From positions 1 to 14,647 of the forward strand of contig JAEWGK010000129.1 of NCBI GenBank assembly GCA_023388385.1: a stretch of 14,647 bases of DNA, read 5' to 3'. Under the pieces are notes generated by a model, which made no database searches, was not told the DNA's origin, and was given only the letters and a program-made list of their open reading frames with translations. The stretch is from Actinomycetes bacterium (GTDB taxonomy: Bacteria; Actinomycetota; Actinomycetes; Mycobacteriales; Mycobacteriaceae). The position numbers and the translations under genes were made by a program. This document shows, one piece after another, positions 6,598 through 13,181 of this stretch; position 1 is the stretch's first letter, and every line of letters starts with the position of its first letter.

Positions 6598-8415
6598 CTA
6601 CTCCGGCCGGGGCAGGTCGCGGACGGTCGGCAGGTCGGGGCCGGTCGCCAGCCAGGCGCGGACGACGGCGGTGGCGCGGCAGTCGTCGGCGTTGTAGCGC
6701 AGGAGCAGCTCGCGGGCGGCGGCGGCCGCATCCTCGTCCTGCTCCCCGGCTCCCTGCTCCCCGGCGTCGGCGCCCGCGGCGACCCGGAAGATGGGCAGGC
6801 TGCCGGCCCCGCCGGCCTCGGGGTCGCGCCAGGCGAACCCTGCCAGCGGCGCGATGACCTTGAGTCCCAGCCCCCCGGCGGACAGCAGGCGGCGGCGGGC
6901 GTCCTTCTGCCCGTCGGCCCATTCGGGCGAGCGCAGGAACGCCTCCACCTCGGCGGGCGACGGCGCGGTGATGGGCCGGCCGGACTCGTCCAGGTGCCGG
7001 TCTCCGCCGAACCGGCGGGCGGCGTCGCGCATCCAGTGGTTTTCGGATTCAGCGCCCCAGCAATGGACGCGGACGGCGAGCCCGGCGTCGCGGGCAGCCT
7101 CCCGCCGGGCGGTCAACCACGCCCAGAAGCGGGCGAAGGCCCTGGACAGGGCGTCGTCGGCACCAGCGGCGCCCGGCGCGGTCCACGCCGTGAACGCCCG
7201 GTAGCGGGTCCCGTCCCACGCGCCCCAGAGGTAGGCGCCGTGGCCGGGGTAGGCCTCGACGTCGACGTCGATCTCCACGTCGGCGCGAGGTGCGGGGCCG
7301 GCGCCGTCGCGCAGCGCCGCGGGCAGGCCGGCGACGAGGAGCCGGGCCAGGAGCACCGCGTCACCCGCCACGCGCGGGTCCTGCCCCGCCAGCGCCCGGA
7401 CGGTGCCGACGCCCTCCTCGCGCAGCCGATCGGCGCGGTCGCCGGGCAGGACCAGGGAGATATCGTCGATGGTGTGCAGCTCCTCGGTGCAGGAGTCGGC
7501 GAATTCGCAGGTGCGGCATTCGCGGACGCGCCGCGGAGCGAGCGGGTGGACGCCGGGGCGCAGCGGCGAGGGCCGTCCGGCGACCGCGTTGGCCACGTCG
7601 CGCCCGGCGCGCAGGGCTCGCCGGTAGGCGGCGATGCGGGGGCCGTCGTCGAGCACGATCATGCGGTCGGCGTCCGCGCCGATGCCGCCGACCAGCCCAC
7701 CGCCGAGGCCGAGGTTGTGCAGCAGTGCGGCTGCCTGGCCGGCGCGGACGGCGTCGGCGACGTGATGGCGCAGCGTCCGGCCCTGATCGACGGCCATCGC
7801 CGAGCGCAGGTTCCGCCCCAGCACGCCCGGCCGGCCCAGGCGCCCGACCGGCAGCACGGTCGCCGGGGTGGAGCGGCCGCGGGGCCCCCGGCGGCGCAGC
7901 AGCTTGTGGGCGGCGACGACGACGGGCAGGTACGTCGGCGCGCCCGGGGCGTCGTCGAGCAGGACCAGCAGATCGGGGCGGGCCTCCTCGGCGGGCAGAT
8001 CGCCGCGGGCCTCCTGCCGCAGGACGCCGCCGACGATGAGCGGCTCCCGGGCGGCGAGGGCCTCCAGGGTGTCCAGGTCCGCATCCGGACCGTCTGCGAT
8101 GACCGTCCTTCCGGGCAGGGCGCCGAGGACCGCGGCGCGGTGGCGGCGGGCGGCGGCCTCCCAGGGTCCGGGGTCACAGCCCGGGTCGGGGGCGTCGCCG
8201 CGCAGTCTGCGGCCGAGGCGGTGGCGGCAGCCGGTCAGTTCGCCGCCCCGCAACACGGGTTCCAGCCCGGCGCCCGGCACGTCGTCATGCACCGACGGCG
8301 CATCCGGCGCCTTCCCGTGCGCGCATGCGGAGGCCCCGGCGCGGGCCGCGACGGGCCCCGCCGGGCCGGGCGCGGGGCCGCTGGGGCGGGTATCCTCGGG
8401 ATTCACTGTGACCAT
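6598..8415 (-). CDS. TM0106 family RecB-like / RNase H-like putative nuclease
   Basis: The 605-aa protein has an N-terminal RecB/Cas4-like module and a C-terminal RNase H-like (YprB-type) module. A possible Fe-S site is formed by Cys63 in LTGCRHRL together with the cluster CRTCEFADSC (Cys300, Cys303, Cys309). In the N-terminal module EARPDLLVLLD supplies Asp148, but the usual (D/E)-x-K strand reads LPVVVAAHK, so the first active site may be degenerate. The C-terminal module has the exonuclease-like D-x-E at Asp385/Glu387, WGAESENHW (453-461) and YNADDC (574-579), all expected for catalysis. The cellular role of this family is not established; DNA processing is inferred. ATG 8415 follows TTAGG, but GTG 8406 is an alternative start. 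The gene is divergent from the DUF6474-like gene and their start codons are 77 bp apart. Confidence 0.85.
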   Translation of the reverse strand: MVTVNPEDTRPSGPAPGPAGPVAARAGASACAHGKAPDAPSVHDDVPGAGLEPVLRGGELTGCRHRLGRRLRGDAPDPGCDPGPWEAAARRHRAAVLGALPGRTVIADGPDADLDTLEALAAREPLIVGGVLRQEARGDLPAEEARPDLLVLLDDAPGAPTYLPVVVAAHKLLRRRGPRGRSTPATVLPVGRLGRPGVLGRNLRSAMAVDQGRTLRHHVADAVRAGQAAALLHNLGLGGGLVGGIGADADRMIVLDDGPRIAAYRRALRAGRDVANAVAGRPSPLRPGVHPLAPRRVRECRTCEFADSCTEELHTIDDISLVLPGDRADRLREEGVGTVRALAGQDPRVAGDAVLLARLLVAGLPAALRDGAGPAPRADVEIDVDVEAYPGHGAYLWGAWDGTRYRAFTAWTAPGAAGADDALSRAFARFWAWLTARREAARDAGLAVRVHCWGAESENHWMRDAARRFGGDRHLDESGRPITAPSPAEVEAFLRSPEWADGQKDARRRLLSAGGLGLKVIAPLAGFAWRDPEAGGAGSLPIFRVAAGADAGEQGAGEQDEDAAAAARELLLRYNADDCRATAVVRAWLATGPDLPTVRDLPRPE

Positions 8416-8492
8416 CAGCCTAACGGGGCACCCCGCCAGGGGTTACGCTGGTGGGCGACGAACGCAGCGAACGACAAACGAACGGGACTTCC
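8416..8492. promoter_or_regulatory. Short divergent promoter region, nuclease gene and DUF6474-like gene
   Basis: Both promoters must fit in 77 bp. Rightwards, TACGCT at 8444-8449 fits a TAnnnT -10 box and would give a leader of about 37 nt. Leftwards, TAGGCT (complement of 8417-8422) lies one base before ATG 8415. It could instead serve GTG 8406 as a leaderless start. CGAACG recurs at 8459-8464, 8468-8473 and 8479-8484 just before the rightward gene. The assignments are pattern-based only. Confidence 0.35.
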
Positions 8493-9278
8493 ATGAGCTT
8501 TCTGGGCGACATCCTCAACCGCCGCCGCGAGACCAGCACCAAGGTCAAGGCCGCCAAGGCCAAGGCCAAGGCCGAGGCGAAGTTCGAGGCCAAGCTGAAC
8601 AAGGCCAAGGCGAAGGCGGCGGCCAAGCTGGACAAGAAGGCCTTCAAGCAGGGCCAGAAGGACGAGGAGCGCCGCCACCGCAAGGAGCTCCGCGCCGCGG
8701 TGAAGACCGACCGCAAGCGAGCGAAGCTGGACGCGAAGGCGGCGAAGCGCGCGGAGAGGATCCGACGGGGCTCCGAGAAGCAGGAGCGCAAGGACCTCAA
8801 GGCCAAGCGCCGCCACCAGCAGAAGCTGGCCGCGAGCATCCTGGAGCAGCAGCGCCAGTCCGGCCTGACCAAGGAGAAGGTCGACGGCTGGATCGGCTCC
8901 GGCCGCATCCTCGTCCCGGTCGCGCTGCCGCTGGCCTACCGCGGCATCACCTGGCTGCAGAACCGCTCGCAGAACTCCGAGGCCCGCCGCTTCGGTGTCA
9001 CCGGCGCCCAGGCCGCGCGCTTCGCCGGCTTCGGCGCCCCGCTGCGCGCCCGCATCGAGGCGATCCGCGGGTCCCTCGGCGACCTGCGCACGTCCGGCCG
9101 TGCCATCCCGGCGGGCTTCCTCTCCGACGCCGGCGATCGCCTGGACGCGCTCGACGCCGCCGTTCGCAACGCCGAGCACATGACGCCGGATCAGCGCCGC
9201 CGCGCCCACCGCTCCATCTCCTCCGAACTCGACGCCCTCGACGGCGAGATCATGGCGCACCTCGGCGTCCGCGCGTAG
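8493..9278 (+). CDS. Lys/Ala-rich coiled-coil protein, DUF6474-like
   Basis: This 261-aa protein is conserved in corynebacterial-type genomes as far as I can recognise (DUF6474-like); the function is unknown. Residues 11-115 are highly charged and low-complexity, built from AKAKA, KLDKKA and RRHRKEL-type repeats that predict long basic helices. They could bind nucleic acid, the membrane surface or cell-wall polymers. A short hydrophobic stretch, RILVPVALPLAYRGITWL (138-155), follows and could be a membrane anchor or hairpin. The C-terminal part (156-261) is a more ordinary helical domain with ARFAGFGAPLRARIEAIRG and an acidic end. ATG 8493 was chosen because GGGA lies just upstream and the conserved MSFLGDIL begins there. 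No signal peptide is seen. Confidence 0.8.
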   Translation: MSFLGDILNRRRETSTKVKAAKAKAKAEAKFEAKLNKAKAKAAAKLDKKAFKQGQKDEERRHRKELRAAVKTDRKRAKLDAKAAKRAERIRRGSEKQERKDLKAKRRHQQKLAASILEQQRQSGLTKEKVDGWIGSGRILVPVALPLAYRGITWLQNRSQNSEARRFGVTGAQAARFAGFGAPLRARIEAIRGSLGDLRTSGRAIPAGFLSDAGDRLDALDAAVRNAEHMTPDQRRRAHRSISSELDALDGEIMAHLGVRA

Positions 9279-9294
9279 CCGCACGCCGCGCCCA

Positions 9295-9321
9295 CCCGCC
9301 GGGCCCGCCGGGCCCGCCGGG
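9295..9321. repeat. Three perfect tandem copies of a 9-bp unit
   Basis: CCCGCCGGG is repeated three times without a break, starting 16 bp after the DUF6474-like stop codon. Each unit is a near-palindrome (CCCG/CGGG), so the array can form several GC hairpins and may end transcription before phoD. There is no T-rich tail. Confidence 0.6.
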
Positions 9322-9324
9322 AAC

Positions 9325-9357
9325 GGATTGTGACCAACCGGTGAACAACAGGAGAAC
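9325..9357. promoter_or_regulatory. PHO-box-like array: three 11-nt direct repeats upstream of phoD
   Basis: On the plus strand the units are GGATTGTGACC (9325-9335), AACCGGTGAAC (9336-9346) and AACAGGAGAAC (9347-9357), in exact 11-nt phase. Read on the other strand they are GTTCTCCTGTT, GTTCACCGGTT and GGTCACAATCC. These match the GTTCACC plus four-base direct-repeat layout known for PhoP PHO boxes in Streptomyces and for the related mycobacterial RegX3 sites. The array ends 40 bp before the candidate -35 box, which suits an activator. Phosphate-starvation control of phoD is the natural inference. Confidence 0.65.
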
Positions 9358-9397
9358 TCTCACCGGCGTTTGCGGACCACGGTCGTTCCGGCTTGCC

Positions 9398-9425
9398 TTG
9401 ACCCTGCCTCACCAGGGAATATGAC
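9398..9425 (+). promoter_or_regulatory. Candidate phoD promoter (leaderless)
   Basis: TTGACC (9398-9403) and TATGAC (9420-9425) are 16 bp apart. Transcription would start about 6 nt after the -10 box, at or beside the GTG at 9431, giving a leaderless mRNA. The lack of a well-spaced ribosome-binding site before the GTG supports this. The last base of the -10 box departs from consensus. Confidence 0.5.
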
Positions 9426-9430
9426 GATTC

Positions 9431-11137
9431 GTGAACACTCAGCGCCCCTCCCATACCCCCACCCGCCGCACGGTCCTGCGCGCGGGCGGCGCTCTCGGCG
9501 CCGCCGGCGCGGCCGGGGCCATCTTCGCCTCCACCGCCGGCGCCGAGACCGCCCCCGCCCAGAAGGGCATCCCGATGCCGGCCGCCCCGGCCGACGGCCA
9601 TCAGGTCTTCCAGCACGGCGTCGCCTCCGGTGACCCGCTGCCGAACGCCGTCCTGCTGTGGACGCGCGCCACATCCTCTCCCGAGGATCAGCCCGGCGCG
9701 GAGAGGGGCGCACCCGTCAACCTCGCGTGGCAGGTCGCCACCGACGAGGGCTTCTCCGACGTCGTCGCCGGCGCGACGGTCACCTCGGACCCCGCCGCCG
9801 ACAACACGGTGAAGGTCGACGCCGACGGCCTGGCCCCGTCGACCGACTACTTCTACCGCTTCATCGTCGCCGACGGCCCGTACGCCGGCCAGACGACCGT
9901 GACCGGCCGCACCCGAACCACCCCGGACCCGACGTCCAGCCCGGAGCACCTGGGCATCGCCCTGACCTCCTGCGCGAACTGGGAGTCCGGCTACTTCTCG
10001 GCCTACCGCGACATGGCCGACAACCCGGACATCGACATCATCATGTGCGTCGGCGACTACATCTACGAGTACGGCGTCGGCGAGTACTCCGGCAAGCTCG
10101 GCCCGATCCGCGAGCACAAGCCGGCCCACGAGATCATCACCCTGGCGGACTACCGCCTGCGCTACGGCACCTACCGCACCGACGCGGACCTGCAGGCGGC
10201 CCACGCCAGCAAGCCGTGGATGGTCACCTGGGACGACCACGAGGTCGCCAACGACGACTGGGCCCACGGCGCCGAGAACCACACCGAAGGCGAGGAAGGC
10301 AGCTACGAGGCCCGCCGGGACGCCGCCATGCAGGCGTACCTGGAGTGGCTGCCCGTCCGCGCCACCGAGGCCAGCGCCGGCGGCCACCTGTACCGCAACT
10401 TCTCCTTCGGCGACCTCGCCGAGATCGTCATGCTCGACCTGCGCACCTACCGCAGCCAGCAGGTCACGTTCACGGACATGAAGCAGATCGACGACGAGGG
10501 GCGCACGATGCTCGGCTCCGAGCAGTTCAACTACCTCGCGGGCCAGTGGCGCACCTCAGACGCGAAGTGGAACCTCGTCGGCAACTCCGTCATGTTCACC
10601 CCGGTCCTCATTCCACCGATGGACCCGGAGGCCACCCGCGCGGTCACCCAGCTGCTGGGCCTGCCGGAGGAGGGCGCGCCGTACAACCTCGACCAGTGGG
10701 ACGGCTACGCCGCCGAGCGTCGCCGCGTCATCAGGATGATCGGCGACGAGGGCCTGGACAACGTCGTGTTCCTCACCGGAGACATCCACTCCTCCTGGGC
10801 CTGCAACGTCCCGAAGGAGGTCGGCAGGTACCCGGAGGGCGGCGTCGCCGCCATCGAGATCGTCTGCACCTCGGTGTCCGCGCCGAACATCGACGACATC
10901 GTGAAGCTGCCGCAGGACAACGCCATCAGCCACACCGCGGAGACCGCGCTGGCGGGCGTCAACAGGCACGTGCAGTGGATCGAGTTCGACCGCCACGGCT
11001 ACGTCGCCGTCCACGTCCAGCCGGACGACATCCGCGCCGAGTACCGCCTGGTCGAGGACAAGTCCGTCCCCAATCAGCCGCTCTTCACCGCCAAGACGTT
11101 CGTCGGCCGTCGCGGCGAGGGCATCCGCGAGGCGTAG
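9431..11137 (+). CDS. phoD: Alkaline phosphatase D, Tat-exported
   Basis: PhoD is an extracytoplasmic Fe/Ca-dependent phosphodiesterase/phosphomonoesterase that frees phosphate from organic esters and wall polymers. The 568-aa product begins with a twin-arginine signal, TRRTVLRAGG (residues 11-20), followed by an Ala/Gly-rich hydrophobic stretch and a likely AGA cleavage site after residue 38. The N-terminal PhoD domain (HGVASGDPLPNAVLLWTR, 62-79) is intact. Expected metal-site residues are visible: Cys181 in LTSCANWE, Asp209 and Tyr212 in VGDYIYEYG, WDDHEVAND (267-275), and Asp451/His453 in TGDIHSSW. The length fits the family. The start is GTG 9431. PHO-box-like repeats lie upstream and a strong hairpin follows, so it is probably a single-gene phosphate-responsive unit. 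Confidence 0.95.
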   Translation: MNTQRPSHTPTRRTVLRAGGALGAAGAAGAIFASTAGAETAPAQKGIPMPAAPADGHQVFQHGVASGDPLPNAVLLWTRATSSPEDQPGAERGAPVNLAWQVATDEGFSDVVAGATVTSDPAADNTVKVDADGLAPSTDYFYRFIVADGPYAGQTTVTGRTRTTPDPTSSPEHLGIALTSCANWESGYFSAYRDMADNPDIDIIMCVGDYIYEYGVGEYSGKLGPIREHKPAHEIITLADYRLRYGTYRTDADLQAAHASKPWMVTWDDHEVANDDWAHGAENHTEGEEGSYEARRDAAMQAYLEWLPVRATEASAGGHLYRNFSFGDLAEIVMLDLRTYRSQQVTFTDMKQIDDEGRTMLGSEQFNYLAGQWRTSDAKWNLVGNSVMFTPVLIPPMDPEATRAVTQLLGLPEEGAPYNLDQWDGYAAERRRVIRMIGDEGLDNVVFLTGDIHSSWACNVPKEVGRYPEGGVAAIEIVCTSVSAPNIDDIVKLPQDNAISHTAETALAGVNRHVQWIEFDRHGYVAVHVQPDDIRAEYRLVEDKSVPNQPLFTAKTFVGRRGEGIREA

Positions 11138-11156
11138 CCCCCCACGCCACACGCGT

Positions 11157-11175
11157 CGTCGTCAGCGTGACGACG
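11157..11175. terminator. Small hairpin downstream of phoD
   Basis: CGTCGTCA and TGACGACG form a perfect 8-bp stem around GCG, 20 bp after the phoD stop. No U-tract follows, so it may only assist termination by the larger hairpin at 11201-11238. Confidence 0.4.
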
Positions 11176-11200
11176 GCACCCGGCGCGCACGCCGATCGAT

Positions 11201-11238
11201 GGCGGGCGCCGGCTCCCCACGGGGACCCGGCGCCCGCC
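11201..11238 (+). terminator. Strong hairpin terminator downstream of phoD
   Basis: GGCGGGCGCCGG pairs perfectly with CCGGCGCCCGCC. After one C-C mismatch, TCCCC pairs with GGGGA, giving 17 of 18 base pairs around a minimal loop. CTTTCA follows on the plus strand, a short pyrimidine tail. It most likely insulates lsr2 from phoD transcription. Confidence 0.75.
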
Positions 11239-11310
11239 CTTTCACATCCGGCGAATACCTAGGAACACACGATAGTCCGCGAAATAGGTGCATCTCGCGC
11301 ATCAAGTATT

Positions 11311-11316
11311 TACACT
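11311..11316 (+). promoter_or_regulatory. Candidate -10 box of lsr2 within an AT-richer leader
   Basis: TACACT fits TAnnnT and would give a 5' leader of about 45 nt. I cannot see a convincing -35 box. The region 11240-11366 is roughly 50% G+C by my count, against about 70% around it, which is the sort of DNA Lsr2 proteins prefer. Autoregulation is therefore plausible. Confidence 0.4.
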
Positions 11317-11366
11317 GGGGGAAACGCAGGATATGCCAATCCCGGCAAAACACAAGGAACGTGATC

Positions 11367-11714
11367 ATGGGACGCAAGGAAATCATCCAGTATTTCGACG
11401 ATCTGACCGGCGAATCCCTCGCCGACGACGCGGTGAAGACCATCCGGTTCTCCTACCGCGGAAAGAATTACGTCATCGATCTCTCGGAGGACAACGCGAA
11501 GGAGTTCGACGAGACGATGAAGCGATTCGTCGACGCCGCCCGCCCGGACGCCCAGGCGTCGACGTCGCCGCAGCGCAGGTCGCGCGGGGCGAGCGAGGCC
11601 ACCCGCAACCGCAACCGCATCATCCGCCAGTGGGCGAAGGATCAGGGCATCGAGGTCGCCGACCGCGGTGCACTGTCAAAGGACGTCATCGCCAGGTACG
11701 AGGCCGCCCACTAG
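11367..11714 (+). CDS. lsr2: Lsr2/CgpS-family nucleoid-associated xenogeneic silencer
   Basis: Lsr2 proteins oligomerise on and silence AT-rich DNA, the actinobacterial counterpart of H-NS. The 115-aa product has both domains. The N-terminal dimerisation domain reads YFDDLTGESLADDAVKTIRF (9-28) and NYVIDLSEDNAKEF (34-47). A basic linker around QRRSRGASEATRNRNR (69-84) follows. The C-terminal DNA-binding domain reads IIRQWAKDQGIEVADRG (85-101), then SKDVIARYEAAH. The core minor-groove motif, RGR in mycobacterial Lsr2, is RGA here (Arg100-Gly101-Ala102), which could weaken or retarget binding. ATG 11367 has AAGGA 8 nt upstream. The gene stands alone between two strong hairpins. Confidence 0.93.
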   Translation: MGRKEIIQYFDDLTGESLADDAVKTIRFSYRGKNYVIDLSEDNAKEFDETMKRFVDAARPDAQASTSPQRRSRGASEATRNRNRIIRQWAKDQGIEVADRGALSKDVIARYEAAH

Positions 11715-11758
11715 AGCCCGCACCGCCGCACGCGCCGCCCGGCGTCCGCGCCGACTCC

Positions 11759-11786
11759 GGCCCCATCCGATCCATCGGGTGGGGCC
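11759..11786 (+). terminator. Hairpin terminator of lsr2
   Basis: A 13-bp stem (GGCCCCATCCGAT with ATCGGGTGGGGCC, one G-U pair) closes around CC, 45 bp after the lsr2 stop, followed by TTCGG. It lies just upstream of the yidC -10 box, so its DNA overlaps the -35 zone of that promoter. Confidence 0.7.
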
Positions 11787-11799
11787 TTCGGCGCTTCGC

Positions 11800-11805
11800 T
11801 AGGCT
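11800..11805 (+). promoter_or_regulatory. Candidate -10 box for a leaderless yidC mRNA
   Basis: TAGGCT fits TAnnnT and ends 8 nt before the GTG start at 11814, so transcription should begin at or within two bases of the start codon. No ribosome-binding site is present in the short pyrimidine-rich gap, in line with leaderless translation. Confidence 0.5.
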
Positions 11806-11813
11806 TATTTCCC

Positions 11814-13103
11814 GTGCTGACCGTCCTCGTCTTCGCCATTTCGGCGATCATGCTCTTCTGGCACTGGCTGCTGGCCGGGCTGTTCGGCGTATCCCGGGAC
11901 GTCGCATGGGTCGCGTCGGTCTTCCTGCTGGTGGTGACGGTGCGCTCCGCCGTCGCCCCCCTGACGTGGATCCAGCTGCGCAACGGGCGCCGGATGGCCA
12001 ACCTGCGGCCGGAGATGCACAAGCTGAAGGAGAAGTGGCTCCTCAGCGCGGAGCCCGACGCGGCCCTGTACCTGAAATGGTCGCAACGGAAACTGCAGGA
12101 GGACAACGACATCTCCGTCCGAGGCGGCTGCATCGCGCCGCTGATCCAGGTCCCCGTCATCCTGGGCCTGTACCAGATGGTCGTGCGCATGGCCCGCGCA
12201 AAGGACGACGCGGGCGTGACCGTCGGATTCCTGGACAACGCGCACATCGAGGATTTCCTCTCCTCGACGTTCCTGGGCGTTCCGCTGCCGGTCTACTACT
12301 CCATGTCGGAATTCGAGCTGGACAAGTACGGCTCGACGTTCCCGGAGGCGGCTAAGGTCCTCGTCCCGCTCATCCTCGCGGCGACGATCTTCACGACGAC
12401 GAACCTGACCTACTCGCTCCTGCGCCTGCGCGGGACGCTCGACTGGTCGTCGGCGATCGCACGCCGCATAGCCCGCATGACGGTCATCCTGGCCATGATC
12501 GGCGGCGCATTCCCGCTGCTGCTGGGCTTCTTCGGCCCGGCCCCGCTGGCGCTGGCCATCTACTGGGTGTTCAACAACCTCTGGACGGTCACGCAGTCGT
12601 TCATCATGATGGCCATCATCAATCGCCGATGGCCGCTGACCGAGGAGTTCCGCGAACTGAACCGCGAGCTCTTCGGCATCTACGGCCCGTCCGCGGAGAA
12701 GCGCCGCCGTCGCAGGGAAGCAGACCGCCGCCGCCGCAAGGCGGAGAAGGAGGCCGCCCGTCAGGGCAAGAAGCTGCGCCCCCGCAAGCCGTCGGAGAAG
12801 CAGCGGAAGCTCGGCGAGGCCGCCCGAAAGCGCGCCATCGTCCGGCTCATGCGGGCCTCCGGGCAGGGCGAGCTGTCCATCCCGGCGGCGGAGGGAGTGC
12901 CCGTGACGTCGGGCGCCGAGTGGATCGAGCCGCCCGCCGTGCCGCCGCCGTCGGAGGCCGGCCGCAGGCCGCGCCCGCCGACGAAGTACGTCATACCCGG
13001 CCAGCACGTCCCCCCGGGAGTCCTGGCCCAGCTCCACCTGTCGCGCCAAAAGCGCCCCTCGCTGGTCGTGCGGATGCGCACGCCGGCGAAGGGCTGGAAG
13101 TAG
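11814..13103 (+). CDS. yidC: YidC/Oxa1-family membrane protein insertase, basic-tailed paralogue
   Basis: YidC inserts small membrane proteins and assists SecYEG. The 429-aa protein has the Oxa1 core: a first membrane helix (1-24), a second at 30-51 with the groove arginine Arg44 in VTVRSAVAPL, and a cytoplasmic helical hairpin at 58-100 (RMANLRPEMHKLKEKW). Further membrane segments lie at about 104-126, 182-203, 222-240 and 243-267. The core is followed by a very basic region (296-345) and a Pro-rich tail that ends in VVRMRTPAKGWK. The long tail and the location outside the usual rpmH-rnpA-yidC cluster suggest an accessory paralogue, or a specialised insertase. The basic tail could contact ribosomes, as in Oxa1 and YidC2 proteins. 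GTG 11814 is the likely start. It is convergent with the tetR-type gene. Confidence 0.9.
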   Translation: MLTVLVFAISAIMLFWHWLLAGLFGVSRDVAWVASVFLLVVTVRSAVAPLTWIQLRNGRRMANLRPEMHKLKEKWLLSAEPDAALYLKWSQRKLQEDNDISVRGGCIAPLIQVPVILGLYQMVVRMARAKDDAGVTVGFLDNAHIEDFLSSTFLGVPLPVYYSMSEFELDKYGSTFPEAAKVLVPLILAATIFTTTNLTYSLLRLRGTLDWSSAIARRIARMTVILAMIGGAFPLLLGFFGPAPLALAIYWVFNNLWTVTQSFIMMAIINRRWPLTEEFRELNRELFGIYGPSAEKRRRRREADRRRRKAEKEAARQGKKLRPRKPSEKQRKLGEAARKRAIVRLMRASGQGELSIPAAEGVPVTSGAEWIEPPAVPPPSEAGRRPRPPTKYVIPGQHVPPGVLAQLHLSRQKRPSLVVRMRTPAKGWK

Positions 13104-13181
13104 GGGCGGGGCAGCGAGCGGCGGGGCGCGCCACGGGCACCGCAGCCGAGCAGGCACCGGCCCCTGACGCGAAAACGCGGC

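Noticed and set aside
6529..8496. Long plus-strand open frame opposite the nuclease gene
   Set aside because: It is a GC-bias shadow; its composition is Gly/Ala/Arg-rich without motifs, whereas the minus frame has the Cys cluster and the nuclease residues.
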